Below the pieces are notes generated by a model that did no database searches, was not told the origin of the DNA, and saw only the letters and a program-made list of their open reading frames with translations. From contig NZ_CP017672.1 of assembly GCF_001874625.1 (NCBI RefSeq), positions 44,418 to 108,417 on the forward strand: 64,000 nt of DNA, written 5' to 3'. Shown piece after piece: positions 44,446 through 54,950 of this stretch (its first letter is position 1; every line of letters starts with the position of its first letter). The translations under genes and the position numbers were made by a program. The DNA is from Providencia rettgeri (lineage in GTDB: Bacteria > Pseudomonadota > Gammaproteobacteria > Enterobacterales > Enterobacteriaceae).

Positions 44446-45440
44446 TGAGAAAATTTACCCGTTGGTTATTGAGTGTGTGCGTCCTTGGCTGTGTGAGCGT
44501 GACAACGCCAGCGAAAGCCGATGTGATGTGTGAAGGGAATTTTGTTAATCCGATCACCGATATCTGCTGGGACTGTTTGTTCCCAATGACCATTGGTAAT
44601 GTGCCTGTTTTCCCTGGCGTGGCACCGGATACAGAAAACCCGTCGATGCCGATACAAATTTGCCCGATGGGGATTTTATACCGCATTGGTTTAGCGATTG
44701 GGTATTGGGAGCCCTTTGCTTTGACCGATGTGACCCGTTCACCATATTGCATGGTGAATTTAGGCGGCTTTAACATCAATGTCGGTAAGATGGGCGGGGG
44801 CAAAGGCACACAAAATGACCCTGCCACCCAAGGGGCGTTTTACCATGTCCATTGGTACAAATACCCACTGACCTATTGGCTCAATATCATTACCTCGGCA
44901 GGCTGTTTAGAGCGCGGGGATATGGATATTGCCTATTTGTCCGAGTTAGATCCACTGTGGAATGACAGCTCTTTGTCGTCGATTATTGCCCCTGAAGCCT
45001 TTGTGTTTGCGAATCCCATCGCGCAAGGGGCGTGCGCCGCCGATGCGATTGCCAGTATTGGCAGCAAGCCTTTAAATGCGCTCTTTTGGTGTGCCGGTTC
45101 ACAAGGCAGTATATATCCGTTTACGGGGTATACGGGCAATGAATTTAGTCCGCAGGCTTCTTCAGTTCTGCTTTCTGAGCGCATGGCGTTTAAGTTGCAT
45201 CGACAAGGGTTGGTGATGAACAGCGTCGGGAAAAATCAGGAGGTGTGTTACACCTACCCGTCCCCGATTATCCCGAAAGACCGTTATCGCTATCAAATGG
45301 TGAATATGTACCCGGATACCGCGCAATGCCACCCTTTTGGTCGTTCCGTGATGCGCTGGCAAACAGGGCATGCTTCACCCAACAGTCGTAAAAACTTCGG
45401 TTATCTCATCTGGCGTAAACGTAACTGCGTTTTCCTCTAA
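44442..45440 (+). CDS. traU: TraU periplasmic DNA-transfer protein
   Basis: The 332-aa cysteine-rich protein has a signal peptide (VCVLGCVSVTTPAKA), CEGNFVNPITDICWDCLFPM, and SAGCLERGDMDIAYLSELDP. In F, TraU is needed for DNA transfer more than for pilus making. It depends on disulfide isomerases, which fits the TrbB and TraF homologues nearby. Confidence 0.94.
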   Translation: MMRKFTRWLLSVCVLGCVSVTTPAKADVMCEGNFVNPITDICWDCLFPMTIGNVPVFPGVAPDTENPSMPIQICPMGILYRIGLAIGYWEPFALTDVTRSPYCMVNLGGFNINVGKMGGGKGTQNDPATQGAFYHVHWYKYPLTYWLNIITSAGCLERGDMDIAYLSELDPLWNDSSLSSIIAPEAFVFANPIAQGACAADAIASIGSKPLNALFWCAGSQGSIYPFTGYTGNEFSPQASSVLLSERMAFKLHRQGLVMNSVGKNQEVCYTYPSPIIPKDRYRYQMVNMYPDTAQCHPFGRSVMRWQTGHASPNSRKNFGYLIWRKRNCVFL

Positions 45441-45455
45441 TACGGGGTCCTTTTC

Positions 45456-46076
45456 ATGAAATCCGTTTTCTTTTTATTCGTAAGCTTGGTGCTTGCGCCA
45501 GTTGGTTATGCCTTAACGGACGACCAACAGTTTTTAGAACAGCTGCGCGACCAAAGCTCGGCCTTGCTCGAACAGTCCTTGCCGCCGGATGGCTTTAAGC
45601 CACCGGAAATCTCGGCCAAGGATAAAGCCTGGATTGATAGCTTATTAGCCAAACAGGAGCACGCGCAGCAACAGGCCGCGGATGCGGCTAAAGCGCAAAC
45701 AGCTCGGGAAACTCCGTTTATCTATTTTGTGTCGTTTTCGATCCCCGAAGCGGGACTCAAACAGATGGTGCCAGAGGCCACGCAGCTTGGTATCCCCACG
45801 TTGATTAATGGGCTAATTGACAATGACTTTCGTAAAACGGCCAGTGCCGTGTTTGAACTGACCAAAGACAGTGGTGAAGGGGGCGTGCAAATCGACCCGA
45901 AAACCTTTGCACAATACGGCATTACCCAAGTCCCCGCACTGGTCGTTCGCTGTGAACACGGCTTTGATGTGGTGTACGGCAATATTCGTTTGATATCTGC
46001 CATTGAACGGATTGCCAATAGTGGCGATTGTCGTGATGTAGCCCGAGATTGGTTGGAATCGAGGGCGCGGCAATGA
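45456..46076 (+). CDS. trbC: TrbC periplasmic pilus assembly protein
   Basis: The 206-aa protein has a signal peptide (SLVLAPVGYA), a charged helix (residues 60-80), FIYFVSFSIPEAGLKQMVPE, and the thioredoxin-like end ALVVRCEHGFDVVYGNIRL. It partners TraW. Stop and traN start overlap as ATGA. Confidence 0.9.
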   Translation: MKSVFFLFVSLVLAPVGYALTDDQQFLEQLRDQSSALLEQSLPPDGFKPPEISAKDKAWIDSLLAKQEHAQQQAADAAKAQTARETPFIYFVSFSIPEAGLKQMVPEATQLGIPTLINGLIDNDFRKTASAVFELTKDSGEGGVQIDPKTFAQYGITQVPALVVRCEHGFDVVYGNIRLISAIERIANSGDCRDVARDWLESRARQ

Positions 46077-47911
46077 AACGGTTATTGATTGCATTATGGG
46101 GGGTTGGGGCTCTATCACTGGGTTTTGCGGCCAATGAGTATAAAGCAGGCTCAGAATTTGCCAGCGGCCTGAAAAACAAAGGCACAGACACGATAAAAAA
46201 CACCAATCCCGCCAATATCATTCCGAACTATACCGCTAATCCGTCAGAAAGTGGTTATTACGGTGGGGTGACGTCAGGCGCAGCTTCGGGTCTGGAAAAT
46301 GCAGGAATGAAAGCCATGAATGAGACGGAGGCGGGGCAAACCACGATGGAGGTCATGAAAAATCGCCCACCGGATAAGTTAGATTTGGACGCTCCGTTCT
46401 TAAAAGCAGGGATTGATATGCGGGAAAAAGCGGAGTCGGAAAGCGGGCAAATCACGGTGCCCTGCCAGGATGTGACGCTGGATAAAACCGAAATCACGTC
46501 ACACCAATGTGAGCGAACGCCCGCAGCCAGTTTAGCCTGTACTCGGACAGCCAAAATTACGTGGGAGGAGGTTGACGGGTGGGAAAATCAAACGATTGTT
46601 GTGCCGCCCTCTGATTTTGCTTACCACTGGCATGGTGACCGATGGTCGTTTTCGTTCAAATCTCCCGTCACAGGCACCATTCAAAGTGCAACCTTAACAC
46701 TGAACTCGGGGTTTTTATTTAATCAGCATGTCATTTTTATGAATACGACATTTCAAATGTTAAATGCAAGTCGTTACACATTAAATGCACGAAATATGGC
46801 GTTGAAAGAGGGGGAAATTATTGCCTCCAATCGGATTTGTGTCGGTAACAATGGCGAGTTGTGTCGAGTGGGTATTCAAGAATTGGTTTATCAAGCCTTT
46901 GCGTCAACAAAAACGGCGACCTTAACCTTAAATATGATGGTGACAGTTAAAGTTAAAACGCCATCGCCCAAAATTGAATGGGTTGAACATTGTCCGTTTG
47001 ATAAATCCGAAGAAGTGAAGGTGGAAACCCAGTGTACTGAAAAAGGGGGCACCAAAACGGTCACTGTGGGTGGTAAAAAATACGATGTTTACAGTGAATG
47101 TTGGCAGTACACCGATTATTACGCCAAGCAGTCAGCAGACAATGGTAGCTGCGGTGATTACATGAAAAATCCCGCGTGTACCATTGTGAAAACCACCTGT
47201 ATAGAATCCGTTGGCAGTACCTGCTTGCGTGAGCAAGCCGTGTTTTCCTGTGAAAAGGGGCTGACCGGAGGCGGGAAAATGTGCGGTGTTGAGTTGATTT
47301 GTGCCAGCGGCGAGTGTGACCAAATCAAGAATGACAAGGCGAACAGTTTCCAAAAAGCGGTATCGGCGTTAGCGGCCGTGGCCACCGCAGGGGAAGATGT
47401 GGCAGAGCTCAATGACGTGAATGTCAGGGCCTTTACAGGTCAGCGTTATACATGCCGTAAAGCCGCTGCAGGGTTTAATAACTGCTGCAAAAGTGGCGGT
47501 TGGGGGAGTGATGTGGGGCTGGCGCACTGTGACAGTGAAGAAAAAGCCCTGGGTAAAGCCAAAAGTCGCAATCTGACTATTTATGTTGGTTCATATTGTT
47601 CTAACAAAGTCCTCGGGGTGTGTCTTCAGAAGAAAGAAGCCTACTGCGTATTTGACAGTAAGCTCGCCAAAATCGTGCAAGAGCAAGGGCGTGGCGGGCA
47701 GTTACGCATTGGGTTTGGTAGCGCCAAAAACAGTGATTGTCGCGGTATCACCGTCGATGAGTTGCAGTCCATCAATTTTGACCGACTGAACTTTGCGGAT
47801 TTCTATTCCGATTTGCAATCGGGCACCGATATTCCGGCTGACCAAGAACTGATTGACCGTGTGAAAAATCAAATCGCCAATGTCCTGCAAGGGCAAGGGG
47901 GACAAGGATGA
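46073..47911 (+). CDS. traN: TraN mating-pair stabilisation outer-membrane protein
   Basis: The 612-aa, highly cysteine-rich protein from the ATG at 46073 has a signal peptide (ALWGVGALSLGFAA). TraN motifs include CLREQAVFSCEKGLTGGG and FNNCCKSGGWGSDVGLAHCD. TraN binds recipient surface receptors to lock mating pairs. The region 200-330 is the variable part that sets host preference. It overlaps traF by 4 bases. Confidence 0.93.
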   Translation: MKRLLIALWGVGALSLGFAANEYKAGSEFASGLKNKGTDTIKNTNPANIIPNYTANPSESGYYGGVTSGAASGLENAGMKAMNETEAGQTTMEVMKNRPPDKLDLDAPFLKAGIDMREKAESESGQITVPCQDVTLDKTEITSHQCERTPAASLACTRTAKITWEEVDGWENQTIVVPPSDFAYHWHGDRWSFSFKSPVTGTIQSATLTLNSGFLFNQHVIFMNTTFQMLNASRYTLNARNMALKEGEIIASNRICVGNNGELCRVGIQELVYQAFASTKTATLTLNMMVTVKVKTPSPKIEWVEHCPFDKSEEVKVETQCTEKGGTKTVTVGGKKYDVYSECWQYTDYYAKQSADNGSCGDYMKNPACTIVKTTCIESVGSTCLREQAVFSCEKGLTGGGKMCGVELICASGECDQIKNDKANSFQKAVSALAAVATAGEDVAELNDVNVRAFTGQRYTCRKAAAGFNNCCKSGGWGSDVGLAHCDSEEKALGKAKSRNLTIYVGSYCSNKVLGVCLQKKEAYCVFDSKLAKIVQEQGRGGQLRIGFGSAKNSDCRGITVDELQSINFDRLNFADFYSDLQSGTDIPADQELIDRVKNQIANVLQGQGGQG

Positions 47912-48696
47912 CAAGACGGATTTTGATATTACTTGTCAGTCTGGTGATATCGGGAAGCGTGTTGGCCAATAATGGCGAACAAGCAGAAACGCGAACCTAT
48001 GTGGATGAACCTATCGTCGGTTGGCACTGGTATAACGAACCGCAACCGGAAGAGGATGAAGAGCCGCCAGAGCCAGAGCAAATCCCGCTGTCGACGCTAC
48101 CACCGACTTTACAAAAAAAAGTCATGCAAAAGTTGACAGAAGAAGCCTTAGATACCGCGATTATGCAGCCCTCGCCACAAAATGCCCTACGATACATGAC
48201 GTATCAGCGCTTTTGGTTGGAGCAATCCGGTAAATTTGAGCGGTCAGTAAAAAAAGGGTTATTGCTTGACCCTACCCTTGATTACAACTTAGAGCACAGT
48301 CATTACAACAGTACGGTGCCATTGCAACTATCTCAACTGCAAGACAAGGAAAAAGCGGCTATTCAGTCGTTATCGTCACAATACGGTGTGTTTTTCTTTT
48401 ATCGCGGACAAGACCCACTGGATAACCAGTTAGCGACTGTGGTTCGGGAATTTGCACAGTCACACAATATTGCGCTTATTCCCGTATCCGTTGATGGCGT
48501 TCGCAGTGAAGCACTGCCTGAGACGCGACCTGATACGGGGCAAGTCGCTAAAATGGGTATCACCCATTTTCCGGCTCTGTTCTTAGTTGACCCGAAAAGT
48601 AAACATTACCAATCGCTTGCGTATGGGTTTATGACGCAAGATGCGTTAGCACGCCGCTTTTTAGATGTGGCCACAGATTTTAAGCCTAACTATTAA
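47908..48696 (+). CDS. traF: TraF thioredoxin-like pilus assembly protein
   Basis: The 262-aa exported protein has the TraF pattern GWHWYNEPQPEEDEEPPEPE, RFWLEQSGKFERSVKKGLLL, and a thioredoxin fold without the CXXC pair (YGVFFFYRGQDPLDNQLATV). It acts in the periplasm for pilus assembly. Confidence 0.93.
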   Translation: MTRRILILLVSLVISGSVLANNGEQAETRTYVDEPIVGWHWYNEPQPEEDEEPPEPEQIPLSTLPPTLQKKVMQKLTEEALDTAIMQPSPQNALRYMTYQRFWLEQSGKFERSVKKGLLLDPTLDYNLEHSHYNSTVPLQLSQLQDKEKAAIQSLSSQYGVFFFYRGQDPLDNQLATVVREFAQSHNIALIPVSVDGVRSEALPETRPDTGQVAKMGITHFPALFLVDPKSKHYQSLAYGFMTQDALARRFLDVATDFKPNY

Positions 48697-48706
48697 GGAT
48701 AAAGAC

Positions 48707-49009
48707 ATGACAAAACCCACGATAAAAGAACGATTAATTGAAAATACTTTGATTTACCTTGGCATGACACTGATTTTTGCCTCACTGATTTTTTATGGAC
48801 TTATCCATTACTTAATCGATATTCGCCACGGTGTTTTAAGTGAGTCTACAAAGCAAACCCTTCAAATGATACAAGAAACGGGCATGGTATTTATTTTCGC
48901 ATTAGGGGCGGCGACGTGTTTAGCAGGGATGTTCTATGCCGTCATTAAAGCTTGGCAGCGCATTAAAGCCCCGACGGTTTTTCCAGAGGATGAGGAGAAA
49001 ACATCGTGA
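48707..49009 (+). CDS. Small two-helix membrane protein between traF and trbB
   Basis: The 100-aa protein from the ATG at 48707 (MTKPTIKERLIENTLIYLGM) has two membrane helices and an acidic tail (VFPEDEEKTS). F has traQ/trbA near this place, but sequence similarity is not evident. It overlaps trbB by 4 bases, so it is part of the operon. Confidence 0.65.
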   Translation: MTKPTIKERLIENTLIYLGMTLIFASLIFYGLIHYLIDIRHGVLSESTKQTLQMIQETGMVFIFALGAATCLAGMFYAVIKAWQRIKAPTVFPEDEEKTS

Positions 49010-49539
49010 GAATAATGATGTTAGCGATAATGTTGTTCTTCAGCGGTCTAGTTCAAGCGAGTGTGATGGACGATATTGCAGAACTTGAAGCCCATAAAAC
49101 TGCTCCTTCAGAACGTGAAACAGTGATTGAAGAAGAAACACCGACAATTAATGTTAATACGGTCGCCGTTAAGCCGTACCGATTACCGAATGGAAAGGTC
49201 GTCAATTTAAATGATTATACCCTGGTGTTGTTTATGCAAGCTAAGTGCCCGTATTGCCAGCAGTTTGACCCACAATTAGCCTTATTGTCAGCGCAAACGG
49301 GATTTAAGGTTTTTGCGTACACGCTCGATGGTCAAGGCGATATGGCGTTTCCCAATGCGATACCCGCCCCCGCTGAAGTGGTGCAAACTTTTTTTGGGGC
49401 AGGGATGCAAGTCGTGACGCCGTCGGTCTTTTTAGTTGAGGTGAACACATTGCGAACATACCCACTGCTACAAGGGCTAACGGACATGCAGGACGTGATG
49501 AACCGAATCAACAGTAACTTAATGTTGGCGACACAATAA
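49006..49539 (+). CDS. trbB: TrbB-type periplasmic disulfide isomerase
   Basis: The 177-aa exported thioredoxin-fold protein has the active site KCPYCQQFDPQ and cis-proline region VVTPSVFLVE. TrbB catalyses disulfide exchange and helps fold cysteine-rich TraN, TraU and TraH. Signal peptide MLFFSGLVQA. Confidence 0.9.
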   Translation: MRIMMLAIMLFFSGLVQASVMDDIAELEAHKTAPSERETVIEEETPTINVNTVAVKPYRLPNGKVVNLNDYTLVLFMQAKCPYCQQFDPQLALLSAQTGFKVFAYTLDGQGDMAFPNAIPAPAEVVQTFFGAGMQVVTPSVFLVEVNTLRTYPLLQGLTDMQDVMNRINSNLMLATQ

Positions 49540-49670
49540 AGGAGAGTTGGTGGCTGAAAATGCGTAAAGCGCAAAAAGATGTGTAATAAGTGCTTTTTTT
49601 AGTGCTAGGTCTGTGGGGATAGGTACTTTAACTCCTGGCCTATCTTTAACTATTTTAAAATAGAGGTCGT

Positions 49671-50075
49671 ATGATGATTGATAATCAAGACGATACCGAA
49701 AACCATGATGAAATAAATTGTGAGCAAAATGCAAAACTTCAAAAAAGAATACGTGAATTAAGAAAATACCAATCCTGTGAAGCGAAACGCCAAGACCAGA
49801 GCGCTTCTGAGTTTATTGGTTATGTTATAGCCGGTTTGGTTCTTTGGTTTGTGATGCGTCAGGTTTTTGAGATGGCGTGTTGGCCAGAGAGTAAACTCGA
49901 CGCTGACCCTAACTATTTAGGAACAAAAGGACTGTGGAATGTGGCTATGTATGTTGTGCCGTTTTGTTTTTGGGGGCTTGCGATAAGACACTTTGTAATA
50001 AGTGTCATTTCTTGGGTTGAATATACCTTTGCACGTTTAAAAATAATCCGCCTGAAAAAGAAGTTAGCCAAATGA
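49671..50075 (+). CDS. Unknown membrane protein
   Basis: The 134-aa protein has a charged coiled-coil start (EQNAKLQKRIRELRKYQSCE), then two membrane helices. No family recognised. The tail is basic (ARLKIIRLKKKLAK). It overlaps the next gene by ATGA. Confidence 0.6.
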   Translation: MMIDNQDDTENHDEINCEQNAKLQKRIRELRKYQSCEAKRQDQSASEFIGYVIAGLVLWFVMRQVFEMACWPESKLDADPNYLGTKGLWNVAMYVVPFCFWGLAIRHFVISVISWVEYTFARLKIIRLKKKLAK

Positions 50076-50467
50076 AAAAGTGGGATCATCACATCATCGA
50101 CCCACTGATTGAGCCTTTGGTGAAAACCTTCAATCAATGCGGTTTTAGCACTTATGCTTCCTGCCAAGGGCACGGTTGGCCTGTTGACTATCGGAAGCCC
50201 TATATCGCGTTTATATCGACAACGGAGCATGCAGGGCGACTTGAACGACGCTTACGAGAGGATATGGAATCCTCATTCCCCAAGCTTAACTGGGGATGGA
50301 TGATTCATGGTGGATTTAATGATACCTATCAATTGTGTTTTTCACTGCGGCTTTGTGGACATCGTCGAGGGTATTATCGCTACTGGCGGCCGTCAATCAA
50401 CCATGATTTTGCGGTTATCGAGAAGATACTCATCACCGAGTTTGGTTCTCATTCTTCAATGGAATAA
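50072..50467 (+). CDS. Unknown soluble protein
   Basis: The 131-aa protein (MKKWDHHIIDPLIEPLVKTF) has the short motif STYASCQGHG, vaguely like the SCQGH-type start of small nucleotide-related domains. It ends before a 200-base gap that leads to traH. Coupled to the upstream membrane protein; no reliable function. Confidence 0.6.
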   Translation: MKKWDHHIIDPLIEPLVKTFNQCGFSTYASCQGHGWPVDYRKPYIAFISTTEHAGRLERRLREDMESSFPKLNWGWMIHGGFNDTYQLCFSLRLCGHRRGYYRYWRPSINHDFAVIEKILITEFGSHSSME

Positions 50468-50663
50468 CGCTATTTCGCTCGTTATCTCCCTTTAATCTCA
50501 CTTTACTTTTTAATGCCGACACGCAGCAACGTTGCGGGTGATGGCACTCAATAAGGTTTACCCACAATGAATGATTTAATTAACCCTATTCCTTGCTGGA
50601 ATAAGGCGATAAACCCTGCCTTATTTTCGTGTTGGCCTATTTATCTTCAATCCGGAGGCCCTC

Positions 50664-52040
50664 ATGCGTAAAGGACTCATCGCTGTCATATGTTCGGCAT
50701 TACTCAACCAAACGGTGGCGGTTGCCAATGTGAACAGTGATATGAATAACTTCTTCAATAAGTTGGGCTTCGAAGGCAATGCCACCGATGCCCGCGCTTG
50801 GGAAGGTCAGGCCGCAGGTTATGCCACAGGCGGTAATTTATTCCTGCGTAGCCAAGTGAAGCAGTTGCAAATTGCGTCATTCACACCGCCATCCATCAAT
50901 GCGGGGTGTGGGGGGATTGATGCATACCTAGGGTCTTTTTCTTATATGAACAGTGAGCAGCTGCAGCAATTTATCAAACAGATGATGACCAATGGGGCGG
51001 GGTATTTATTCGATTTGGCGTTACAAACCACCGTACCTGAACTGAAATCGGCAAAAGATTTTGTGCAAAAAATGGCGGCAGATATCAATAGCATGAATAT
51101 TTCTTCATGTCAGGCCGCCCAAGGCATTATTGGCGGGCTGTGGCCCACCAATACCGTGGCCTCACAAAAAATCTGTCAAGATATTGGTGGAGAAACCAAC
51201 CTATTTTCAGACTGGGCGGCTTCCCGTCAAGGGTGTACGGTCGGCGGGCAGATGAACAATGCCTTTAATAAAGCCCCTGAAAACATGAAAGACCAAATCA
51301 TGCAGAATAAAAACTTGATGTGGGAAATCTTAGCCAAAAGTCAGTTTTTATCCGGCGATAACGAGTTAAAAGAGTTGGTCATGAATCTGACAGGCACACT
51401 CATTTTTGATGCCAAAGGGAATGTCAAAAGCACCATTCCCAAAGTGAATCGGCAAGAACTCATCAAAACCTTGATGGAAGGCGGCACCATGACCATTGAA
51501 GGCTGTGTGTCTACGGTGGATTGTTTGGAGTTAAAAAGCAAAAAAATCACCATTAGCAGTCAAAATGGCCTTATCTCCATGACCAAAACCATGATTAAAG
51601 GTATTCAAGGGAAGTTACGCAGTGATGAGGGGTTAAGTGCCAAAGAAAAAGGCTTTATTCAAAGTACCTCTATCCCGATTTTGAAGTACTTGGTTGACCC
51701 GATGCAGCTGAATATCCAAGCCAATTTATTACCGGCTCTGGCGGATTATATTGCCTACGACATTTTACTTCAGTACCTGCAGGAGTTGATTGACCAAGCA
51801 AAAGGCGCAATGGGAAGTCGAAATTACATGGAAGAAGCGGTGAAACCGCTACGGGAAAATATCGCTGAAGCTTCACGCCAATTGGAATCCCTGCAGCAAA
51901 TGGTCAACACCAAGGCCAATGTCTTGATTGAGCTGGAGCGGCAAATGAGTTACTTGCGCCAACAAACCTCCAGTCAGCTGCAAGAACGTTTTATGCAAAA
52001 TACCCGCTTTAATATCGTCACCCCTGAAACCCAAAAATAA
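50664..52040 (+). CDS. traH: TraH pilus assembly protein
   Basis: The 458-aa periplasmic protein has the same length as F TraH: signal peptide (VICSALLNQTVAVA), GQAAGYATGGNLFLRSQVKQ, NAGCGGIDAYLGSFSYMN, and a C-terminal coiled coil (residues 400-445). It belongs to the TraF-TraH-TraU-TraW-TrbC-TrbB pilus set. Confidence 0.95.
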   Translation: MRKGLIAVICSALLNQTVAVANVNSDMNNFFNKLGFEGNATDARAWEGQAAGYATGGNLFLRSQVKQLQIASFTPPSINAGCGGIDAYLGSFSYMNSEQLQQFIKQMMTNGAGYLFDLALQTTVPELKSAKDFVQKMAADINSMNISSCQAAQGIIGGLWPTNTVASQKICQDIGGETNLFSDWAASRQGCTVGGQMNNAFNKAPENMKDQIMQNKNLMWEILAKSQFLSGDNELKELVMNLTGTLIFDAKGNVKSTIPKVNRQELIKTLMEGGTMTIEGCVSTVDCLELKSKKITISSQNGLISMTKTMIKGIQGKLRSDEGLSAKEKGFIQSTSIPILKYLVDPMQLNIQANLLPALADYIAYDILLQYLQELIDQAKGAMGSRNYMEEAVKPLRENIAEASRQLESLQQMVNTKANVLIELERQMSYLRQQTSSQLQERFMQNTRFNIVTPETQK

Positions 52041-52052
52041 AGGAGCCGCAAT

Positions 52053-54950
52053 ATGGCCGTGATAGATACCGTCTATGTGCTCGGCGGCGGTGAATACATG
52101 ATGCAAGTATTCAACGGCGTCGCTGCATTGATAGGCTCTGATACGTGGGACTCCATGTTCCGCATTGTATTATCGATTTCTGCGGTATCCGTATTGATAT
52201 CGTTTATGAAAGCCCATGACCCGAAAGAGCTAATTAAATTTACCGCGATGATTGTATTGGTATCCAGCGTGTTGTTAGTACCCAAAAAGACGGTGCAAAT
52301 TATTGACCGCACCAACCCCACAGGCGTCTATTTAGTCGATAATGTCCCGTTAGGGTTAGCGGCACCGGCTAAATTTATTACCTCGATTGGAACGGGATTG
52401 ACTGAGTTGTATGACACGATATTCCATACCCCTGACTCATTAACGTACAGTAAAACCGGCATGTTATTTGGGGCAAATCTGGTCGGTAATCTCAGTGATG
52501 CGATGATGGTTGATGGTGATTTGGCGGAATTGATGGGGCTTTACACCAAAAACTGTGTTATCGGGGATATTTTAATTAACCATAAATATTCATTCCAAGA
52601 GCTGATGAGTAGCCGTGACCCTTACACGCTCATTTTCCAAAAACCAAGCCCGTTACGCGGCATTATTGTGCCCTACGGTAACACCGCTGCCGTTGGCGCT
52701 AATGGTGTTGCACAAAGTGGTTTCTGGACATGTGCAGATATAGCAAAACATGTCTTAATGCCAAAACTCAATATCGATACACAAACGGGCGGAAAAACCT
52801 GGAATTACATGGTGAAACAAATCTTTGGCGGCCGTCCTGATGCTAATGTGTTGTACAGTAATATGATGGGCGATAGCTATAACTTTTATTACCAAGGGTC
52901 AGAAACCGCCAGTCAGTTGATGCGAAATTCCGTGGTGATGAACGCACTTAAAAATGGCATCAGTGCTTACAGTGCGCAAAGCGGCGATACCGCCAGTTTA
53001 GTGAACCTCGCATCCACGTCGTCATACAATAAAATGCGATTAAGTTGGGCGACGTCATCCCAAGTGGCGGTTTCCTTTGTGCCGATATTGAATACCATTT
53101 TGTTGTCGTTAGTGATTGCGCTCTTTCCCATTTTTATCTTACTGGCGGTCATTCACTCATTATCGGTCAAAATGTTATTCAACTACATCATGTCCATCAT
53201 TTACCTGCAATCCTGGCCGCCGATGTTTGCCATTTTAAATTACGCGACCAGTTTTTACTTGCGAGGAAAAACGGGCGGATTGGATTTTAATCTGGCCAAT
53301 CAAGCCAGTATCCAACAAATGCACAGCGATATCGGGTTAATTGCCGGTTGGCTATCTATATCGATACCCTTTATTGCTGTTGCGATAGTGAAAGGGTTAG
53401 GTCCTGCAATCGCACAAGCGGGGAATTATTTGGGTACTGCCATCAACAGTTCGGCGACAGCCACTTCCTCACAAGCGGCGGACGGAAACTGGTCATTTAA
53501 TAATATGCAATCAGGCAACGTAGCAGGCAATAAATGGGATACCAATGCCAGCTTCCGTGATGGACAGATGACGCGGCAACTCGCCAGTGGGGCAAGCAGT
53601 ACCGTAACCAGTAGTGGCCAAGAAGTGATGGATATCAGTGGGGCGATGTCGAGATTACCTGTATCCATTAAAGACAGTGAGGCTGTGGTGAGCTCGTTAC
53701 AACAAAGTGCTAAGTTCGCTAAAACCCAAGCTGCGCAGTCGCTGAGTGCGTTCCAAAGTTCGGTGAATTCCGCGTGGAATCAAGCGTCACAATTTACTAA
53801 GCAATTTGGTAATAGCTCAACAGGGTCAACTACTACGGATTCGGGATTAAGTGGTAATCAAGCTGACGGCTTTAAGAAAATAATTAATGCCACTGAAACT
53901 CGCGCGAAAAATGACAATATCAGCTATGAAGAAGCTTTCGCTAAGCTTGTAAGTGAGAATTTCGATGTCTCTAAAACCATGGGGGCGAAGGCAGAAGGCG
54001 GGATATCTCTTCCGGTTATTGGGGGAGCTCAAGCATATACCGATGGCAATACTCGAGATACAGATAGTACGCAAAGTAGTGTACAAGATCGGGGTTCAAG
54101 GCATCAAGATGCACGCAGTGAATCCGGTTCACAAACGACTCGTGACTTCACTGAGGGCTTAGATATGCTCAATAACAGCAAGGTCTCAGAAGGAACCAAT
54201 CGCCACGACAATGAGGCGAATTCAGAAATTAATCAGTTTGTTGCAACGCTGAATGTGGCGAAAAACCAATATGAGCAATACTCGAATAGCTTAACCGAAA
54301 GTAAGGAGTTAAGTGATATGGCGAGCTTTGCTCAAAATAACAGTGCACAGATTGACAGTAATTTAGATCAAGAGTTTGCCAGCTACGTCAGACAAAAAGC
54401 CCCAAGTCAAGCGGATGAATTACTCAGTAATACCAGTGATATCCGTGTGGCAAAAGAAAGGGATGCTTTGGCTCAATCGTTTGTCAAAGAACGGTTACTA
54501 CCGAAACTGGAGAATGAATATTCTCAAAATCGTGAAAATATCGAAGTTAAAGGTGCAGCGACTTCTGGTGGAAATCTACCCTCATCAAGTGATTTAATTG
54601 CAGAGCATGAATCTAATGATAAACGGATTAAAGTGATGAGTGAAGGCGCAGAAATAAAACATGATACAGCTCAAAATGTGCTATCAAAAGAGACGTCAAC
54701 AAAAGAAAATATTGCTAATATTAAAGATAAAATAGTCGAAGGTAAAAATGAAGTCGAGAAGCAGCAGAAAGCTTTAGAAAATAATCATCAGAATGAGTTG
54801 AAAAATCATACTGAAAAAATGGAACAGGAAAAATCTCATAAAATTAAATCGGGGTTAATTTATGATAACAATCCAAGTTTAGATAAAAGTAAGCCTAATA
54901 ATGGAGTAATGAATAAAGATGAGTATGACAAATATCCGAATAGTGATTAA
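52053..54950 (+). CDS. traG: TraG mating-pair stabilisation and pilus assembly protein
   Basis: The 965-aa inner-membrane protein has about five helices in the N-terminal half (residues 20-60, 325-365, 430-470). A long polar C-terminal domain of coiled coils is thought to reach the recipient and act in entry exclusion recognition. TraG-type motifs include GCPLGLAAPAKF-like VPLGLAAPAKFITSIGTG. It starts 12 bases after traH. Confidence 0.94.
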   Translation: MAVIDTVYVLGGGEYMMQVFNGVAALIGSDTWDSMFRIVLSISAVSVLISFMKAHDPKELIKFTAMIVLVSSVLLVPKKTVQIIDRTNPTGVYLVDNVPLGLAAPAKFITSIGTGLTELYDTIFHTPDSLTYSKTGMLFGANLVGNLSDAMMVDGDLAELMGLYTKNCVIGDILINHKYSFQELMSSRDPYTLIFQKPSPLRGIIVPYGNTAAVGANGVAQSGFWTCADIAKHVLMPKLNIDTQTGGKTWNYMVKQIFGGRPDANVLYSNMMGDSYNFYYQGSETASQLMRNSVVMNALKNGISAYSAQSGDTASLVNLASTSSYNKMRLSWATSSQVAVSFVPILNTILLSLVIALFPIFILLAVIHSLSVKMLFNYIMSIIYLQSWPPMFAILNYATSFYLRGKTGGLDFNLANQASIQQMHSDIGLIAGWLSISIPFIAVAIVKGLGPAIAQAGNYLGTAINSSATATSSQAADGNWSFNNMQSGNVAGNKWDTNASFRDGQMTRQLASGASSTVTSSGQEVMDISGAMSRLPVSIKDSEAVVSSLQQSAKFAKTQAAQSLSAFQSSVNSAWNQASQFTKQFGNSSTGSTTTDSGLSGNQADGFKKIINATETRAKNDNISYEEAFAKLVSENFDVSKTMGAKAEGGISLPVIGGAQAYTDGNTRDTDSTQSSVQDRGSRHQDARSESGSQTTRDFTEGLDMLNNSKVSEGTNRHDNEANSEINQFVATLNVAKNQYEQYSNSLTESKELSDMASFAQNNSAQIDSNLDQEFASYVRQKAPSQADELLSNTSDIRVAKERDALAQSFVKERLLPKLENEYSQNRENIEVKGAATSGGNLPSSSDLIAEHESNDKRIKVMSEGAEIKHDTAQNVLSKETSTKENIANIKDKIVEGKNEVEKQQKALENNHQNELKNHTEKMEQEKSHKIKSGLIYDNNPSLDKSKPNNGVMNKDEYDKYPNSD

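Noticed and set aside
50100..50180. Wybutosine-synthesis-type protein from the SCQGHG motif
   Set aside because: One short motif in a 131-aa protein; the rest shows no support.
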